A stretch of 35,961 bases of DNA from assembly GCA_016182795.1 (NCBI GenBank), contig JACPFW010000028.1:1-35961 (forward strand), read 5' to 3'. The notes under the pieces were generated by a model, which had not been told where the DNA came from, made no database searches, and worked only from the letters and a program-made list of their open reading frames with translations. How positions within the stretch are numbered: the first letter of the stretch is position 1; each line of letters starts with the position of its first letter. The position numbers and the translations under genes are program-made. Below, one piece after another: positions 1 through 7,823 of the stretch. Source of the stretch: Gemmatimonadota bacterium (GTDB taxonomy: Bacteria > Gemmatimonadota > Gemmatimonadetes > Gemmatimonadales > Gemmatimonadaceae).

Positions 1-310
1 CGCCGCGTCCGGCAAGTCGCGCGGCCGCGGCGGCGATGAGATGCTCACGCTCGGAATGCACGAAGATCACCTCGGTGAGCTTCGACTGGATGACGCGCCG
101 CAGGCGCCATCCGGCGCGCAACCAGCCGCCCTCGGTCGCGACGTCGATCACGTCCTGTCCCGCGTCACGCAGGCGGCGGCCCGGCTCGCTGTTAGCGGCG
201 GCGACAAAGCAGGTCTCGTAGCCCCGCGCCGAGAGCAGGGCGGCGCCGTCGGCGAACGCGCGCGCCTCACCGGACCACGCATCGCCGTGCACGACGAAGC
301 AGGCGCGCAC
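1..310 (-). CDS. Glycosyltransferase, N-terminal part (cut by window edge)
   Basis: About 103 codons are visible before the window edge. The GTG start at 308-310 follows the restored stop of the upstream ABC transporter gene (313-315) by two bases, so the two are probably cotranscribed. The protein begins MRACFVVHGDAWSGEARAFA, then has an alternating strand-helix pattern (GYETCFVAAANSEPGRRL, later KLTEVIFVHSEREHLIAAA). This resembles the first Rossmann half of a GT-B glycosyltransferase of the family 1/4 type: a substrate-binding loop, a segment describing an acceptor or enemy strand, and HSEREH-like residues before a helix. The catalytic C-terminal half is outside the window, so donor and acceptor cannot be read. 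Its position beside an MsbA-like exporter suggests lipopolysaccharide or other surface-glycan synthesis; that is inference. Confidence 0.6.
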   Translation of the reverse strand, partial: MRACFVVHGDAWSGEARAFADGAALLSARGYETCFVAAANSEPGRRLRDAGQDVIDVATEGGWLRAGWRLRRVIQSKLTEVIFVHSEREHLIAAAAARLAGRG

Positions 311-2141
311 GACTAGTCGGCGGCGGGCGCGGCCGTGAACTGCAGCGCGTGGAGGCGGGCGTAGGCGCCGCCCACCGCGAGGAGTTCCGCGTGCGTGCCG
401 CGCTCGACGATGCGGCCGCGGTCGAGCACGAGGACACGAGGATCTGCGACGCGTGCTGCACCGTCGACAGCCGGTGGGCGATCACGAAGACGGTGCGACC
501 GGCGAGGAGGCGGTCGATGGCCTCCTGCACCAGTCGTTCGCTCTCGGTGTCGAGCGCCGAGGTGGCCTCGTCGAGAATGAGCGCGGGGGGATCGACGAGC
601 AGGGCACGCGCGATGGCGATGCGCTGGCGCTGGCCGCCCGACAGCCGCGTGCCGCGCTCGCCGAGCACGGTGTCGTACCACTCGGGCAGTTCGCTGATGA
701 AGCCGTGGGCGTTGGCGGCGCGCGCCGCGGCCTCGATCTGCTCGGGCGTGTACCGGCCCGGCGCCCCGTAGGCGATGTTGGCCCGCACCGTGTCGTTGAA
801 CAGCACGGTGTCCTGGCTCACGATGCCGGTGAGGGCGCGCAGGGAGCGCAGCGTGAACTCGCGGGTGTCGACGCCGTCGAGCAGAATGCGCCCGGCGGTC
901 GGCTCGATGAAGCGCGGAATGAGATCGACGAGCGTGCTCTTCCCCGCCCCGCTGGCCCCGACAAGCGCCACAACGTCGCCGCGCTTCGCGGTGAAGCTGA
1001 TCTCGCGCAACACCGGATCGTCGCCGTAGCTGAACTCGACGCCGTCGAAGGTGAGGTCGAAGTTGAAGGCCGTCGCCGCGCGCGTGCCGCAGTCGGCCTG
1101 CTCTTCGGTGGGATGATCGAGGATCTCGAACAGTCGCTCGGCGGCGGCTAGCGACTGCGTGGCGACCGCGGGCATCTGCGAGAGCTGCTTGAGCGGCGGG
1201 AGCAGCGACATGAGCGCGCCGAGGAACGTGACCAGCCCTGAGCCACTGAGCGACTTCTCCTGCAGCACCTCGTGGGCGCCGAACCAGAGCAGCGCCACCG
1301 CGACCACCGTGCCGATGACCTCGGCGAGCGGTTGCGACATCAGCGTCAGCCGGCTCATCCGCACCATCCCCCGCGCATAGCGGTTGGAGGCATCGGAGAA
1401 CCGCGCGCCCTCGTACTCCTCGGCGCCGAACGACTTCACGAGGCGAATGCCGCTGACCGTCTCCTGCACCACGCTCGTCATCTCGCCGTATTCCGCGGCG
1501 AGCTTGCGGTGACCTTTGCGCAGTCTCCGAAGCAGCGGCTGGAACGCCACGATGATGAGCGGGGCGACGACAAGCGAGAGCAGCGCAAGCCGAGTCGACA
1601 GCGTGAACAGCAGGATGACCGTGAACACCACCTGCGTGCTGGCGTTGAGCGACCGGGTGACCACCTCGGCGAGGAGTTGGCGGGTGGACTGGGTGTCCTG
1701 GAAGACGCGCGAGAGAAGCTGACCCGCCTTGTGGCTGGTGAAGAAGCGGAGCGGAAGGCGTTCGAGGTGCGTGTAGACCGCGTTGCGCAGGTCGCGCGTG
1801 ACGCGTTCCTGCAGGCCGGCCCCCGTCTGTCCGGACAGCCAGGCAAAGAGGTTCTTGAGCAGCATCGTGCCGAGGATCACCAGGATCACGATGCGCAGCG
1901 CCGACATGTCCTCGCGTCCATCGAGCAGCCAGTCGCCCAGCGCCTTGAGCACCGTCGACATCTTGGACCCGGCTCCGGCGTCGAACGGCGTCTTGCTGTC
2001 GAACAGCGTGTTCAGGAACGGCACGAACAACGCGTACGAGAACGCGCTGAGGGCGTTGGCCGACGCGCTGAGCAGCAGCGTGCCGACGACACGTCCGTAG
2101 TACGGCCGGAGGAACTGCTGCAGCCGGCGGTAGATGCTCAT
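267..2141 (-). CDS. msbA: MsbA-type ABC exporter, frameshifted near the C-terminus
   Basis: Fused ABC exporter half-transporter: a six-helix membrane domain (residues about 15-330) followed by the nucleotide-binding domain. Visible motifs are Walker A GASGAGKS (395-402), signature LSGGQ (500-504), Walker B LILDEATSALD (521-531) and the H-loop histidine in IAHRLSTV (about 556). The family flips lipid A-core or other lipids across the inner membrane, powered by ATP. The ATG start overlaps the stop of the upstream PorX-like gene by one base (TGATG), implying coupled translation. After about residue 569 the frame is lost: an 8-bp tandem duplication (427-442) replaces the normal end with an unrelated Ser/Arg-rich tail stopping at 267. 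With one copy removed, the gene would end at 313 and encode 606 residues ending in a typical LDRGRIVERGTHAELL tail. All catalytic motifs lie before the shift, so activity may survive. Exact substrate is unproven. Confidence 0.85.
   Translation of the reverse strand: MSIYRRLQQFLRPYYGRVVGTLLLSASANALSAFSYALFVPFLNTLFDSKTPFDAGAGSKMSTVLKALGDWLLDGREDMSALRIVILVILGTMLLKNLFAWLSGQTGAGLQERVTRDLRNAVYTHLERLPLRFFTSHKAGQLLSRVFQDTQSTRQLLAEVVTRSLNASTQVVFTVILLFTLSTRLALLSLVVAPLIIVAFQPLLRRLRKGHRKLAAEYGEMTSVVQETVSGIRLVKSFGAEEYEGARFSDASNRYARGMVRMSRLTLMSQPLAEVIGTVVAVALLWFGAHEVLQEKSLSGSGLVTFLGALMSLLPPLKQLSQMPAVATQSLAAAERLFEILDHPTEEQADCGTRAATAFNFDLTFDGVEFSYGDDPVLREISFTAKRGDVVALVGASGAGKSTLVDLIPRFIEPTAGRILLDGVDTREFTLRSLRALTGIVSQDTVLFNDTVRANIAYGAPGRYTPEQIEAAARAANAHGFISELPEWYDTVLGERGTRLSGGQRQRIAIARALLVDPPALILDEATSALDTESERLVQEAIDRLLAGRTVFVIAHRLSTVQHASQILVSSCSTAAASSSAARTRNSSRWAAPTPASTRCSSRPRPPPTSRARLLRRARRCVVR
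427..442. repeat. 8-bp tandem duplication causing the exporter frameshift
   Basis: CACGAGGA occurs twice in direct succession (427-434 and 435-442). Deleting one copy restores the conserved reading from QIL into VLDRGRIVERGTH on the minus strand. The frame change is therefore explained exactly by this duplication, either as a real slippage event or as an assembly error. Confidence 0.9.
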
Positions 2142-3703
2142 CAGCGGCGGGGCGTGAGGAAGGCGAGCGGCAGAATCATCTCTTCGGCGGAGACTCCGCC
2201 GTGCAGAAATGAGCCGCGGTACCGTTGCTGGTATTCCCGCAGCTTGGTGGGATACACGAAGAAGCAGTCGCCGGTGGCGAGCGCCGTGTTGACGCGCGGC
2301 GCCTGCGGCGGCAGGCGCAGCTGATCCGGGTCGGAGAAGACGAGGGCATGCTCAGCGCGCTCGGCGCGCAGGTCTTCGCCCATCTTGTAGCGCAGGTTGG
2401 AGGTCGCGTCCTTCTTGGCGTAGACCGTCGCCGGCGTGTTGCAGTGGATGGAGCCGTGGTCGCTGGTCAGGAGCACCGGCAGCCCGCGGCGGGCGGCCTC
2501 GCGCAGCACGCTCCACAGCGCCGAGCGGCGGAACCACTGCTCGGTGAGCTGGCGGAACGCCTCCTCGTCGCGGGCGACCTCGTACAGGATCGCCGACTCT
2601 GATCGCCCGTGCGTCAGCAGGTCCACAAAGTTGAAGACGAACGCGCTGACGCCGTCGGCGGCGATGGAGGTCGCGAGGTGGCGCTCCAGTTCGTCGGAGT
2701 CGCCGGCCGAGGTGATCTTGTGGTAGCGCACCGGGGTGTCGCCGCGCAGGGCGCGCAGCTGCTCGACCAGCAAGTCGCGTTCGTGCTGATTGAGCGACTC
2801 GTCCTCGCCGGCGCCCCACCAGTCGGGAAACCGCTCGGCGATTTCGGCCGGGAACAGCCCGCTGAACAGCGCATTGCGGGCGTACGGCGTGGCCGTGGGG
2901 AGGAGCGAGAAGTAGTGCGCGGTGTCGATCTCGAACGCCTGGGCGATGATCGGCTCCAGCACCTTCCACTGGTCGAGGCGCAGGCAGTCGACGACGATGA
3001 AGACGACGGCCCGATGCTCGGCGAGGACGGGGAGCAGGAACTCGCTGACGACGTCCACTGAGAGGGGCGGCCGGTCGCCGTCGAGTTCGTGCACCCACCG
3101 CGGGTAGCCGTCGGCGATGAACGCGGCGAAATCGCGGTGCATCGCGGGGACCAGCGCGCGCAGTGACGTGAGGAGCCCCGCTTCGCCGGCGGCGGTGAGT
3201 TCGATCTCCCACTGCACCAGTTCGGCGTACCGCTCCGTCCAGCCGCGCCAGTCGAGGTCCTTGAGGCGCACGGCCTCCAGCTCGCGGAACCGCTCCACGA
3301 AGCGGCGGGCCAGCGCCTGACTGCGAATGCGCGGCCCCTCGAGGATGCGGGTGAGGATGGCCTGGACCTGCCGGGGCGTGACCGGCTTCACGAGATACTC
3401 GGTGATGTCCTGGCCAAGCGCCTCGCGGAGCGTGCTGTCCTCTTCGCTCTTGGTGACCATCACGACGGGCATCGACGGCGCGAGCTCGCGCGCCTCGCGG
3501 ACCATGGCGATGCCGCGCATGCCCGGCATCTGCTCGTCGAGGAGGAGGATGTCGAACGCGTGCTGGCGCAGCAGTTCCAGGGCATCGGCGGCGTTGCGGG
3601 CCATCTGCACGCGGTAGCCTTTGTCGGTCAGGAACAGCCGGTGCGACTCGAGGAGTTCAGCCTCGTCGTCGACCCAGAGCACGGATTTCGCAAGCGGCGC
3701 CAT
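2141..3703 (-). CDS. porX: PorX-like response regulator with PglZ (alkaline-phosphatase-fold) domain
   Basis: A 520-residue protein from the ATG at 3701-3703; an in-frame TTG at 3742 would add 13 residues but has no ribosome site. The N-terminus is a CheY-like receiver: acidic pair in VLWVDDE (12-13), phosphoacceptor Asp in ILLLDEQMPG (56), the Thr of VMVTKSEED and the Lys of LVKPVTP. A helical linker follows, then a PglZ domain of the alkaline-phosphatase fold with VVDCLRLDQW and LTSDHG, the usual metal-site segments. This architecture is that of PorX, which in Porphyromonas acts with PorY to control type IX secretion and whose PglZ domain is a zinc phosphodiesterase acting on oligonucleotides. 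No secretion genes are visible here. It overlaps the ABC exporter start by one base, so its output may concern envelope assembly (inference). Confidence 0.85.
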   Translation of the reverse strand: MAPLAKSVLWVDDEAELLESHRLFLTDKGYRVQMARNAADALELLRQHAFDILLLDEQMPGMRGIAMVREARELAPSMPVVMVTKSEEDSTLREALGQDITEYLVKPVTPRQVQAILTRILEGPRIRSQALARRFVERFRELEAVRLKDLDWRGWTERYAELVQWEIELTAAGEAGLLTSLRALVPAMHRDFAAFIADGYPRWVHELDGDRPPLSVDVVSEFLLPVLAEHRAVVFIVVDCLRLDQWKVLEPIIAQAFEIDTAHYFSLLPTATPYARNALFSGLFPAEIAERFPDWWGAGEDESLNQHERDLLVEQLRALRGDTPVRYHKITSAGDSDELERHLATSIAADGVSAFVFNFVDLLTHGRSESAILYEVARDEEAFRQLTEQWFRRSALWSVLREAARRGLPVLLTSDHGSIHCNTPATVYAKKDATSNLRYKMGEDLRAERAEHALVFSDPDQLRLPPQAPRVNTALATGDCFFVYPTKLREYQQRYRGSFLHGGVSAEEMILPLAFLTPRR

Positions 3704-3794
3704 ATCCTGCGAAAGGTAGTCCCCCCGAATTGGGGTCGCCAACGGCCGGCGACGATTGTCGGCGCATCGCTCGAAGAGTCTGAGGTGGCGGCCG

Positions 3795-4226
3795 ATGGCG
3801 GCGAAGGCCAGATTCGTCGGCGTGACAGACGTCCCCCCCCTCTATGCGATCGCTGAGCCCGTCTTCCCCCTGCGGGCGCTAGCGGTGGCCGTGTCTCGTG
3901 CTCCGCTGGGCGGAGCGCGGGAAGCGTTGATGGCGACCCTGGTGGCCGCCCGGCTGGCGGCGGTGGCTACCGGCCCGGACGCCCTTCACGAGGTCCTGCG
4001 GGCCGATCGGGCGACGGCGGCGAGGCACTGGTTGGGGGCGCTCTCGCTGCCCGCCGGATTGCGCGCCGCCCTGGCGCAGCTGCTCGACGCCACGGTGGGT
4101 GGGGACCGTCGGACCCTGGAAGCCGCGTTGGTCAACGTGACCGAAGCCACGGCGCCGCACCTGGATCGCAAGTCACGTTCAGAACTGGACCGTTTGGCCC
4201 GGCAGGTGGGGAGCGTCGCACGGTAA
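3795..4226 (+). CDS. Small protein of unknown function
   Basis: A 143-residue protein. I chose the ATG at 3795 because GAGGTGG lies about seven bases upstream; an in-frame ATG at 3756 would add 13 poorly supported residues. The sequence starts MAAKARFVGVTDVPPLYAIA and is almost entirely helical and Ala/Leu/Arg-rich, with no signal peptide, no membrane segment and no motif I can assign. It is transcribed divergently from the PorX-like gene across a 91-bp gap and ends about 74 bases before the start of the DnaB-like ATPase gene. Coding is supported by an uninterrupted frame with the third-position GC bias of its neighbours, but a function cannot be given. Confidence 0.55.
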   Translation: MAAKARFVGVTDVPPLYAIAEPVFPLRALAVAVSRAPLGGAREALMATLVAARLAAVATGPDALHEVLRADRATAARHWLGALSLPAGLRAALAQLLDATVGGDRRTLEAALVNVTEATAPHLDRKSRSELDRLARQVGSVAR

Positions 4227-4235
4227 CACGAGTGC

Positions 4236-4265
4236 TTGTGGGCCGATGGACTTTAACGGTATGAT
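4236..4265 (+). promoter_or_regulatory. Putative sigma-70-type promoter for the ATPase-CsgG-barrel operon
   Basis: TTGTGG (4236-4241) and TATGAT (4260-4265) are separated by 18 bp. Transcription would begin near 4272, leaving a leader of about 28 nt before the GTG at 4300. This placement argues against the upstream in-frame ATG at 4246, which lies inside the promoter. Confidence 0.45.
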
Positions 4266-4299
4266 TTGCAGATGCATCGCTCCCCCGGTGAGGACTAGG

Positions 4300-5157
4300 G
4301 TGTCCAGGCCAACCGATATCTCGCCGCTGGCGCGCGTCATGCGACGCGTGGACCGGGCCGCCGACGGCGACCTCGGGCGCGATGCGTATGCCACCGGCTT
4401 TCCGAGCATCGACAAGTGGCTCGGCGGCGGGGTACGGCGCGGCGATCTCGTGGTGCTCGGCGGCGATGTCCAGAGCGGAAAGAGCGCGCTCTCGCTGGCG
4501 ATGGCGCTGCGCATGGCGCAGGCCGAGATCCCGGTGATCTTCTTCACGAGCGAGATGTCGCACGAGCGGGTGATGGAGCGGGCGCTCGCCATCGAAGGGC
4601 GCGCCCGGGTGGATGACCTGCGGCGCGGCACAATAGACGACTTCACCCGCGCCGGGGTTGGCGCGGCCGCGGTGCGGTTTCGCGAGGCCATTCCGACGAT
4701 CGCGGCCATTCCACCGGGGGGTGGCGTCGAGGTCCTGGCGGCCGAGATCCGGCGGACGCTGGACGCGCACGTCGTGATTGTCGACTCGTTGCAGGGGCTG
4801 GCGGGGAGCACGCGGGCGCAGGATGAGGAGCTCGCGGCGGCGGTTCGGGTGCTGAAGGCGCTGGCGATCGAACTCAACCTGTCGATCATGCTCACCTGCC
4901 AGCTGCCGGAACTGCGCTCGGAGCGCGCCGATCCGCGGCCGGTGCTCGACGACTTTGGCGTGCAGGGCGCGGTGAAGCAGCACGCCGACGTCGTGCTGGC
5001 GATCTTCCGCGAGGAGATGTACCGTCCCGGCTATGGCGTGGAAGGGGCCACCGAGCTGCTGGTGCGCAAGAACCGGAACGGGCAGGTTGGCTACGTGGAT
5101 CTGTACTTCTACAAGCAGTGGATGCGGTTCGAAGACATGCTCGATCCCGACCGATAG
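4300..5157 (+). CDS. Stand-alone DnaB C-terminal-like RecA-fold ATPase
   Basis: A 285-residue protein from a GTG at 4300, preceded by GAGG about six bases upstream. It carries Walker A GGDVQSGKS (residues 54-62), FFTSEMSHERVMERALA, Walker B IVDSLQGL, and the DnaB-like ending QHADVVLAIFREEMY plus VRKNRNGQVG. These match the C-terminal motor domain of the replicative helicase DnaB (superfamily 4), but the N-terminal primase-interacting domain is absent: only about 30 residues precede the ATPase core. It could be an accessory helicase, a RadA/KaiC-like regulator, or a repurposed ATPase. The next gene starts 12 bases downstream, so it is cotranscribed with a secreted CsgG-like protein, an odd partnership for a DNA motor. 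The ATPase assignment is firm; the role is not known. Confidence 0.75.
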   Translation: MSRPTDISPLARVMRRVDRAADGDLGRDAYATGFPSIDKWLGGGVRRGDLVVLGGDVQSGKSALSLAMALRMAQAEIPVIFFTSEMSHERVMERALAIEGRARVDDLRRGTIDDFTRAGVGAAAVRFREAIPTIAAIPPGGGVEVLAAEIRRTLDAHVVIVDSLQGLAGSTRAQDEELAAAVRVLKALAIELNLSIMLTCQLPELRSERADPRPVLDDFGVQGAVKQHADVVLAIFREEMYRPGYGVEGATELLVRKNRNGQVGYVDLYFYKQWMRFEDMLDPDR

Positions 5158-5169
5158 GAGGCCGGAGAT

Positions 5170-6510
5170 ATGCGATTCCTGAAGCTACTCGCGCTGCCGT
5201 TGCTCATTGGGCTGGCGCTCCCCGCGTCAGCCCAGCAGCGCCCGGACAAGGGGCTCGACAAGCTCGAGCGGGCGCGCACCGCAAACCCCAGTTCAGTGGC
5301 GGCGTTGCGCTCGCTGGGCATCGCGTACTTCAAGCGCGACCGGTTTGCCGACGCGCGGACCGTGCTCGACGCGGCGCGAAAGCTCGACCCCAAGGACGGG
5401 GTGAGCGCGCTCTACGCCGGCCTCGCCGCCGAGAAGCTGAACGACTTCACCGGCGCGAAGGACGCGTACAACTCGTATCTGCAGGTCGGCAAGACGCGAA
5501 AGGTGCGCAATGACATTCGGGCGCGCCTGGTGGCGCTGTCGCGGGCAGAGCTGCGGGCGGCGGCCAAGTCGGCCATCGCGCGGGAGTCGCAGTTGGCCCC
5601 CGACGCCAACAACCCGCGCGCGGTCGCGGTGCTGCCGATGACCTTCAGCGGCACCGACCAGACGCTGGCCCCGCTGTCGCGCGGCATGTCGGACCTGCTG
5701 ATCAACGACCTCGCCCGCTCGCCCGAACTGCAGCTGCTCGAGCGCGAGCAGATCCAGGCGATGGTGGACGAGATTGCGCTCAGCCAGAGCGGACGCGTGG
5801 ATGCCGCCACCTCGCTGCGCGCCGGCAAGCTGGTGCGCGCCTCGCGCGTGGTGCAGGGCGCGATCACGCAGACCGGGGCGCGCAACCTCACGGTGAACGC
5901 CGCCGTCATGAGCGTCGCCAGCGCCCAGCAGCAGGGCAAGGATGTGCAGAGCAGCGACGTGCTGGACCAGATCTTCGCCATCGAGAAAACGATCGCGCTC
6001 GGCCTGTTTGACCAGCTCGGCGTGCGCCTCTCGGCCGCCGACCGCGCGGCCATCGAGCAGCGGCCGACGCGTTCGCTGCAGGCCTTCCTCGCGTACAGCA
6101 ACGGCCTGGTGGCTGAGGACGAGGGGCGGTTCGGCGACGCCGCGCGGTTCTACGAGCAGGCGCGGAGCATCGACCCAGGGTTCGGCGCGGCGCTGCAGAA
6201 GGCGCAGGGCGCGCGGGCGGCCCAGGTTGGCGCGACGGTGACCGCGGCGACGGTTGAGTCGAACCTCCGGAATTCGACCGAAGGGGCGGTGGTCACCACC
6301 GGCACCGGAATCGGTTCGACGCTGGCCAGCGCCGTGGGCGACATCAACCCGTCGGCGGCCAACAACGTGAACAGCGCGACGAGTACGGGTCAGGGTCAGA
6401 CGCAGACCCAGACCCCGCCGACGACGCGCGATCCGGCTTCGGAGAAGACAGGCACGGATGCGCCTGCGACGAAGACTGGGACGGTCACCATTGTGATCCG
6501 GAGGCCGTAA
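5170..6510 (+). CDS. Exported TPR protein with CsgG-like domain
   Basis: A 446-residue protein with GGAGG about eight bases before the ATG. It has a clear signal peptide (MRFLKLLALPLLIGLALPAS, cleaved near ASA-Q). Residues about 30-110 form tetratricopeptide-like repeats (VAALRSLGIAYFKRDRFADA, then GLAAEKLNDFTGAKDAYNSY). Residues about 150-290 resemble the CsgG/FlgO family of outer-membrane-associated proteins: RAVAVLPMTFSG, LLINDLARSPELQLLEREQ and ASRVVQGAI. Another TPR-like unit follows (about 305-345), then a low-complexity Thr/Ser/Gln/Ala tail. CsgG itself is the curli secretion channel; this protein is not a classic CsgG and lacks a visible lipobox, so a periplasmic scaffold or envelope-stress role is equally possible. 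The barrel protein gene begins two bases after its stop. Confidence 0.75.
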   Translation: MRFLKLLALPLLIGLALPASAQQRPDKGLDKLERARTANPSSVAALRSLGIAYFKRDRFADARTVLDAARKLDPKDGVSALYAGLAAEKLNDFTGAKDAYNSYLQVGKTRKVRNDIRARLVALSRAELRAAAKSAIARESQLAPDANNPRAVAVLPMTFSGTDQTLAPLSRGMSDLLINDLARSPELQLLEREQIQAMVDEIALSQSGRVDAATSLRAGKLVRASRVVQGAITQTGARNLTVNAAVMSVASAQQQGKDVQSSDVLDQIFAIEKTIALGLFDQLGVRLSAADRAAIEQRPTRSLQAFLAYSNGLVAEDEGRFGDAARFYEQARSIDPGFGAALQKAQGARAAQVGATVTAATVESNLRNSTEGAVVTTGTGIGSTLASAVGDINPSAANNVNSATSTGQGQTQTQTPPTTRDPASEKTGTDAPATKTGTVTIVIRRP

Positions 6511-6511
6511 G

Positions 6512-7612
6512 ATGACGCCGCGCTATTCTTCCTTCCTGGCGGTGCTGATGGCCGCGGCGCCGCTGGCCGTCAGCGCGCAGGGACTTGGCGATGCCGCTGC
6601 CGCGGTGATGCCGCAGGCCGTATCCATCAAGATTGGCACGGGGGCGACCGCCAAGACGGTGTCGCAGACGTCGGTGCCGTTCGTCTTCGTGCTTCCGCTG
6701 ACGTCGCGCTTCAACGTGGACCTCGCTACCGCCTTTGCGTCGTCGGACGTCTCGGTGAACGGCAAGAGCGTGAGCTCGATCAGCGGCCTGACCGATACGC
6801 AGGTGCGCGCCAACCTGACGCTCGGCAATGACGCCGTGGTGTTCACGATCGGCGCCAATCTCCCGACGGGGCAATATCAGATCGCGACGGACAAGGCTGA
6901 CGCGGCCGGACAGATCGGCAACGACTTTCTGATCTTCCCGACGTCGTCGTACGGCTCGGGACTGTCGACCACGGGGGGCGTGGCGGTCGCGCGCACGCTC
7001 GGCACGTGGAATTTCGGCCTGGCCGGTTCGTTCCGGAAATCCACGGAGTTTGATGCCTACACGTCGACCGACGGCAGCACCAAACAGGTGCTGACGTTCA
7101 CGCCTGCCGACGAAGTGCGCGCGCGCATTGGCGCCGACCGGTCGATCGGCGACGGCCGTCTAGCGCTGGGGGTCACGTACTCGACGTTCGGCAGTGACGT
7201 GCTGTCGAACACGACTTACTCGACCGGAGATCGATTCATCGGGCAGGGGTCGCTGTACTACCCCGTCGGCGGCGCCGACGTGTATCTGAGCGGCTGGGGC
7301 CTCTACCGCGCCAAGGGGCAGCAGTACCTCGGCGAGGCGCCGTCGGAGACCGTGGCAAACGGCGCGGCGGCGGTGGGGTTCCGCGCCGGCAGCTGGTACA
7401 TTGAACCCAACATCGAGGCCCGTAGCTGGCAGGTGGACGGCTACAAGGCCGGGCTGCTTGGCAATGGCGGCGTGCGCCTGCGGTACACGACGGGCGCGTT
7501 CACGTTCATGCCGAGCGCCACGTACCACGTCGGCACCCTATACACGCTCGGCGGCGGCGAGACCTTCGACGTCACGGGCTGGCGGGCGTCGGTGATGCTG
7601 AGGCTGCACTAG
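6512..7612 (+). CDS. Outer-membrane beta-barrel protein, uncharacterised
   Basis: A 366-residue protein starting one base after the TAA of the CsgG-like gene. The N-terminus has a signal peptide (MTPRYSSFLAVLMAAAPLAV, then SAQ). The rest is a series of amphipathic strands with alternating small or hydrophobic and polar residues (RFNVDLATAFASSDVSV, TWNFGLAGSFRKS, RLALGVTYSTFGSDV) separated by turns, and it ends GWRASVMLRLH with aromatic and hydrophobic alternation typical of barrel closures. It has no TonB plug or recognisable enzyme motif. Tight spacing with the CsgG-like gene suggests the two products act together at the outer membrane, for example in transport or assembly; that is inference. 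It is the last gene before a strong terminator. Confidence 0.7.
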   Translation: MTPRYSSFLAVLMAAAPLAVSAQGLGDAAAAVMPQAVSIKIGTGATAKTVSQTSVPFVFVLPLTSRFNVDLATAFASSDVSVNGKSVSSISGLTDTQVRANLTLGNDAVVFTIGANLPTGQYQIATDKADAAGQIGNDFLIFPTSSYGSGLSTTGGVAVARTLGTWNFGLAGSFRKSTEFDAYTSTDGSTKQVLTFTPADEVRARIGADRSIGDGRLALGVTYSTFGSDVLSNTTYSTGDRFIGQGSLYYPVGGADVYLSGWGLYRAKGQQYLGEAPSETVANGAAAVGFRAGSWYIEPNIEARSWQVDGYKAGLLGNGGVRLRYTTGAFTFMPSATYHVGTLYTLGGGETFDVTGWRASVMLRLH

Positions 7613-7635
7613 CGGACATCTGTGTGGGACTTAAG

Positions 7636-7663
7636 TGATGGCTGATGGCAGATGGCGGATGGC
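7636..7663. repeat. 7-bp tandem repeat (four NGATGGC units)
   Basis: Four head-to-tail heptamers (TGATGGC twice, AGATGGC, GGATGGC), with a decaying fifth AGATATG. It lies between the barrel gene stop and the terminator hairpin, in a gap with no gene. Confidence 0.8.
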
Positions 7664-7673
7664 AGATATGTGC

Positions 7674-7706
7674 GGCGGGGCGGCTTTGGGCCGCCCCGCC
7701 TGTTTT
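7674..7706 (+). terminator. Rho-independent terminator after the barrel protein gene
   Basis: An 11-bp perfect GC stem (7674-7684 with 7690-7700) around a TTTGG loop is followed by TGTTTTG. It closes the 4300-7612 operon and separates it from yebC. Confidence 0.85.
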
Positions 7707-7750
7707 GCGGCACCCCGACCGGCGGTAGATTGCACGCAGGCCAATCGAAA

Positions 7751-7775
7751 TCGCGATCCGTGTTCGCGATCCGTG
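7751..7775. repeat. 12-bp direct repeat upstream of yebC
   Basis: TCGCGATCCGTG occurs at 7751-7762 and again at 7764-7775, followed by degraded copies of the CGCGATCC core to about 7807. The unit is itself partly palindromic around CGCG/GATC. It occupies the likely promoter region of yebC. Confidence 0.7.
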
Positions 7776-7823
7776 ATCGCACTCCGCGATCCCCATCCGA
7801 GATCCTTATCCTGAATCGTCGTC

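Noticed and set aside
3704..3742. TTG-initiated extension of the PorX-like gene
   Set aside because: No ribosome site precedes the TTG, and the receiver domain begins naturally just after the ATG at 3703.
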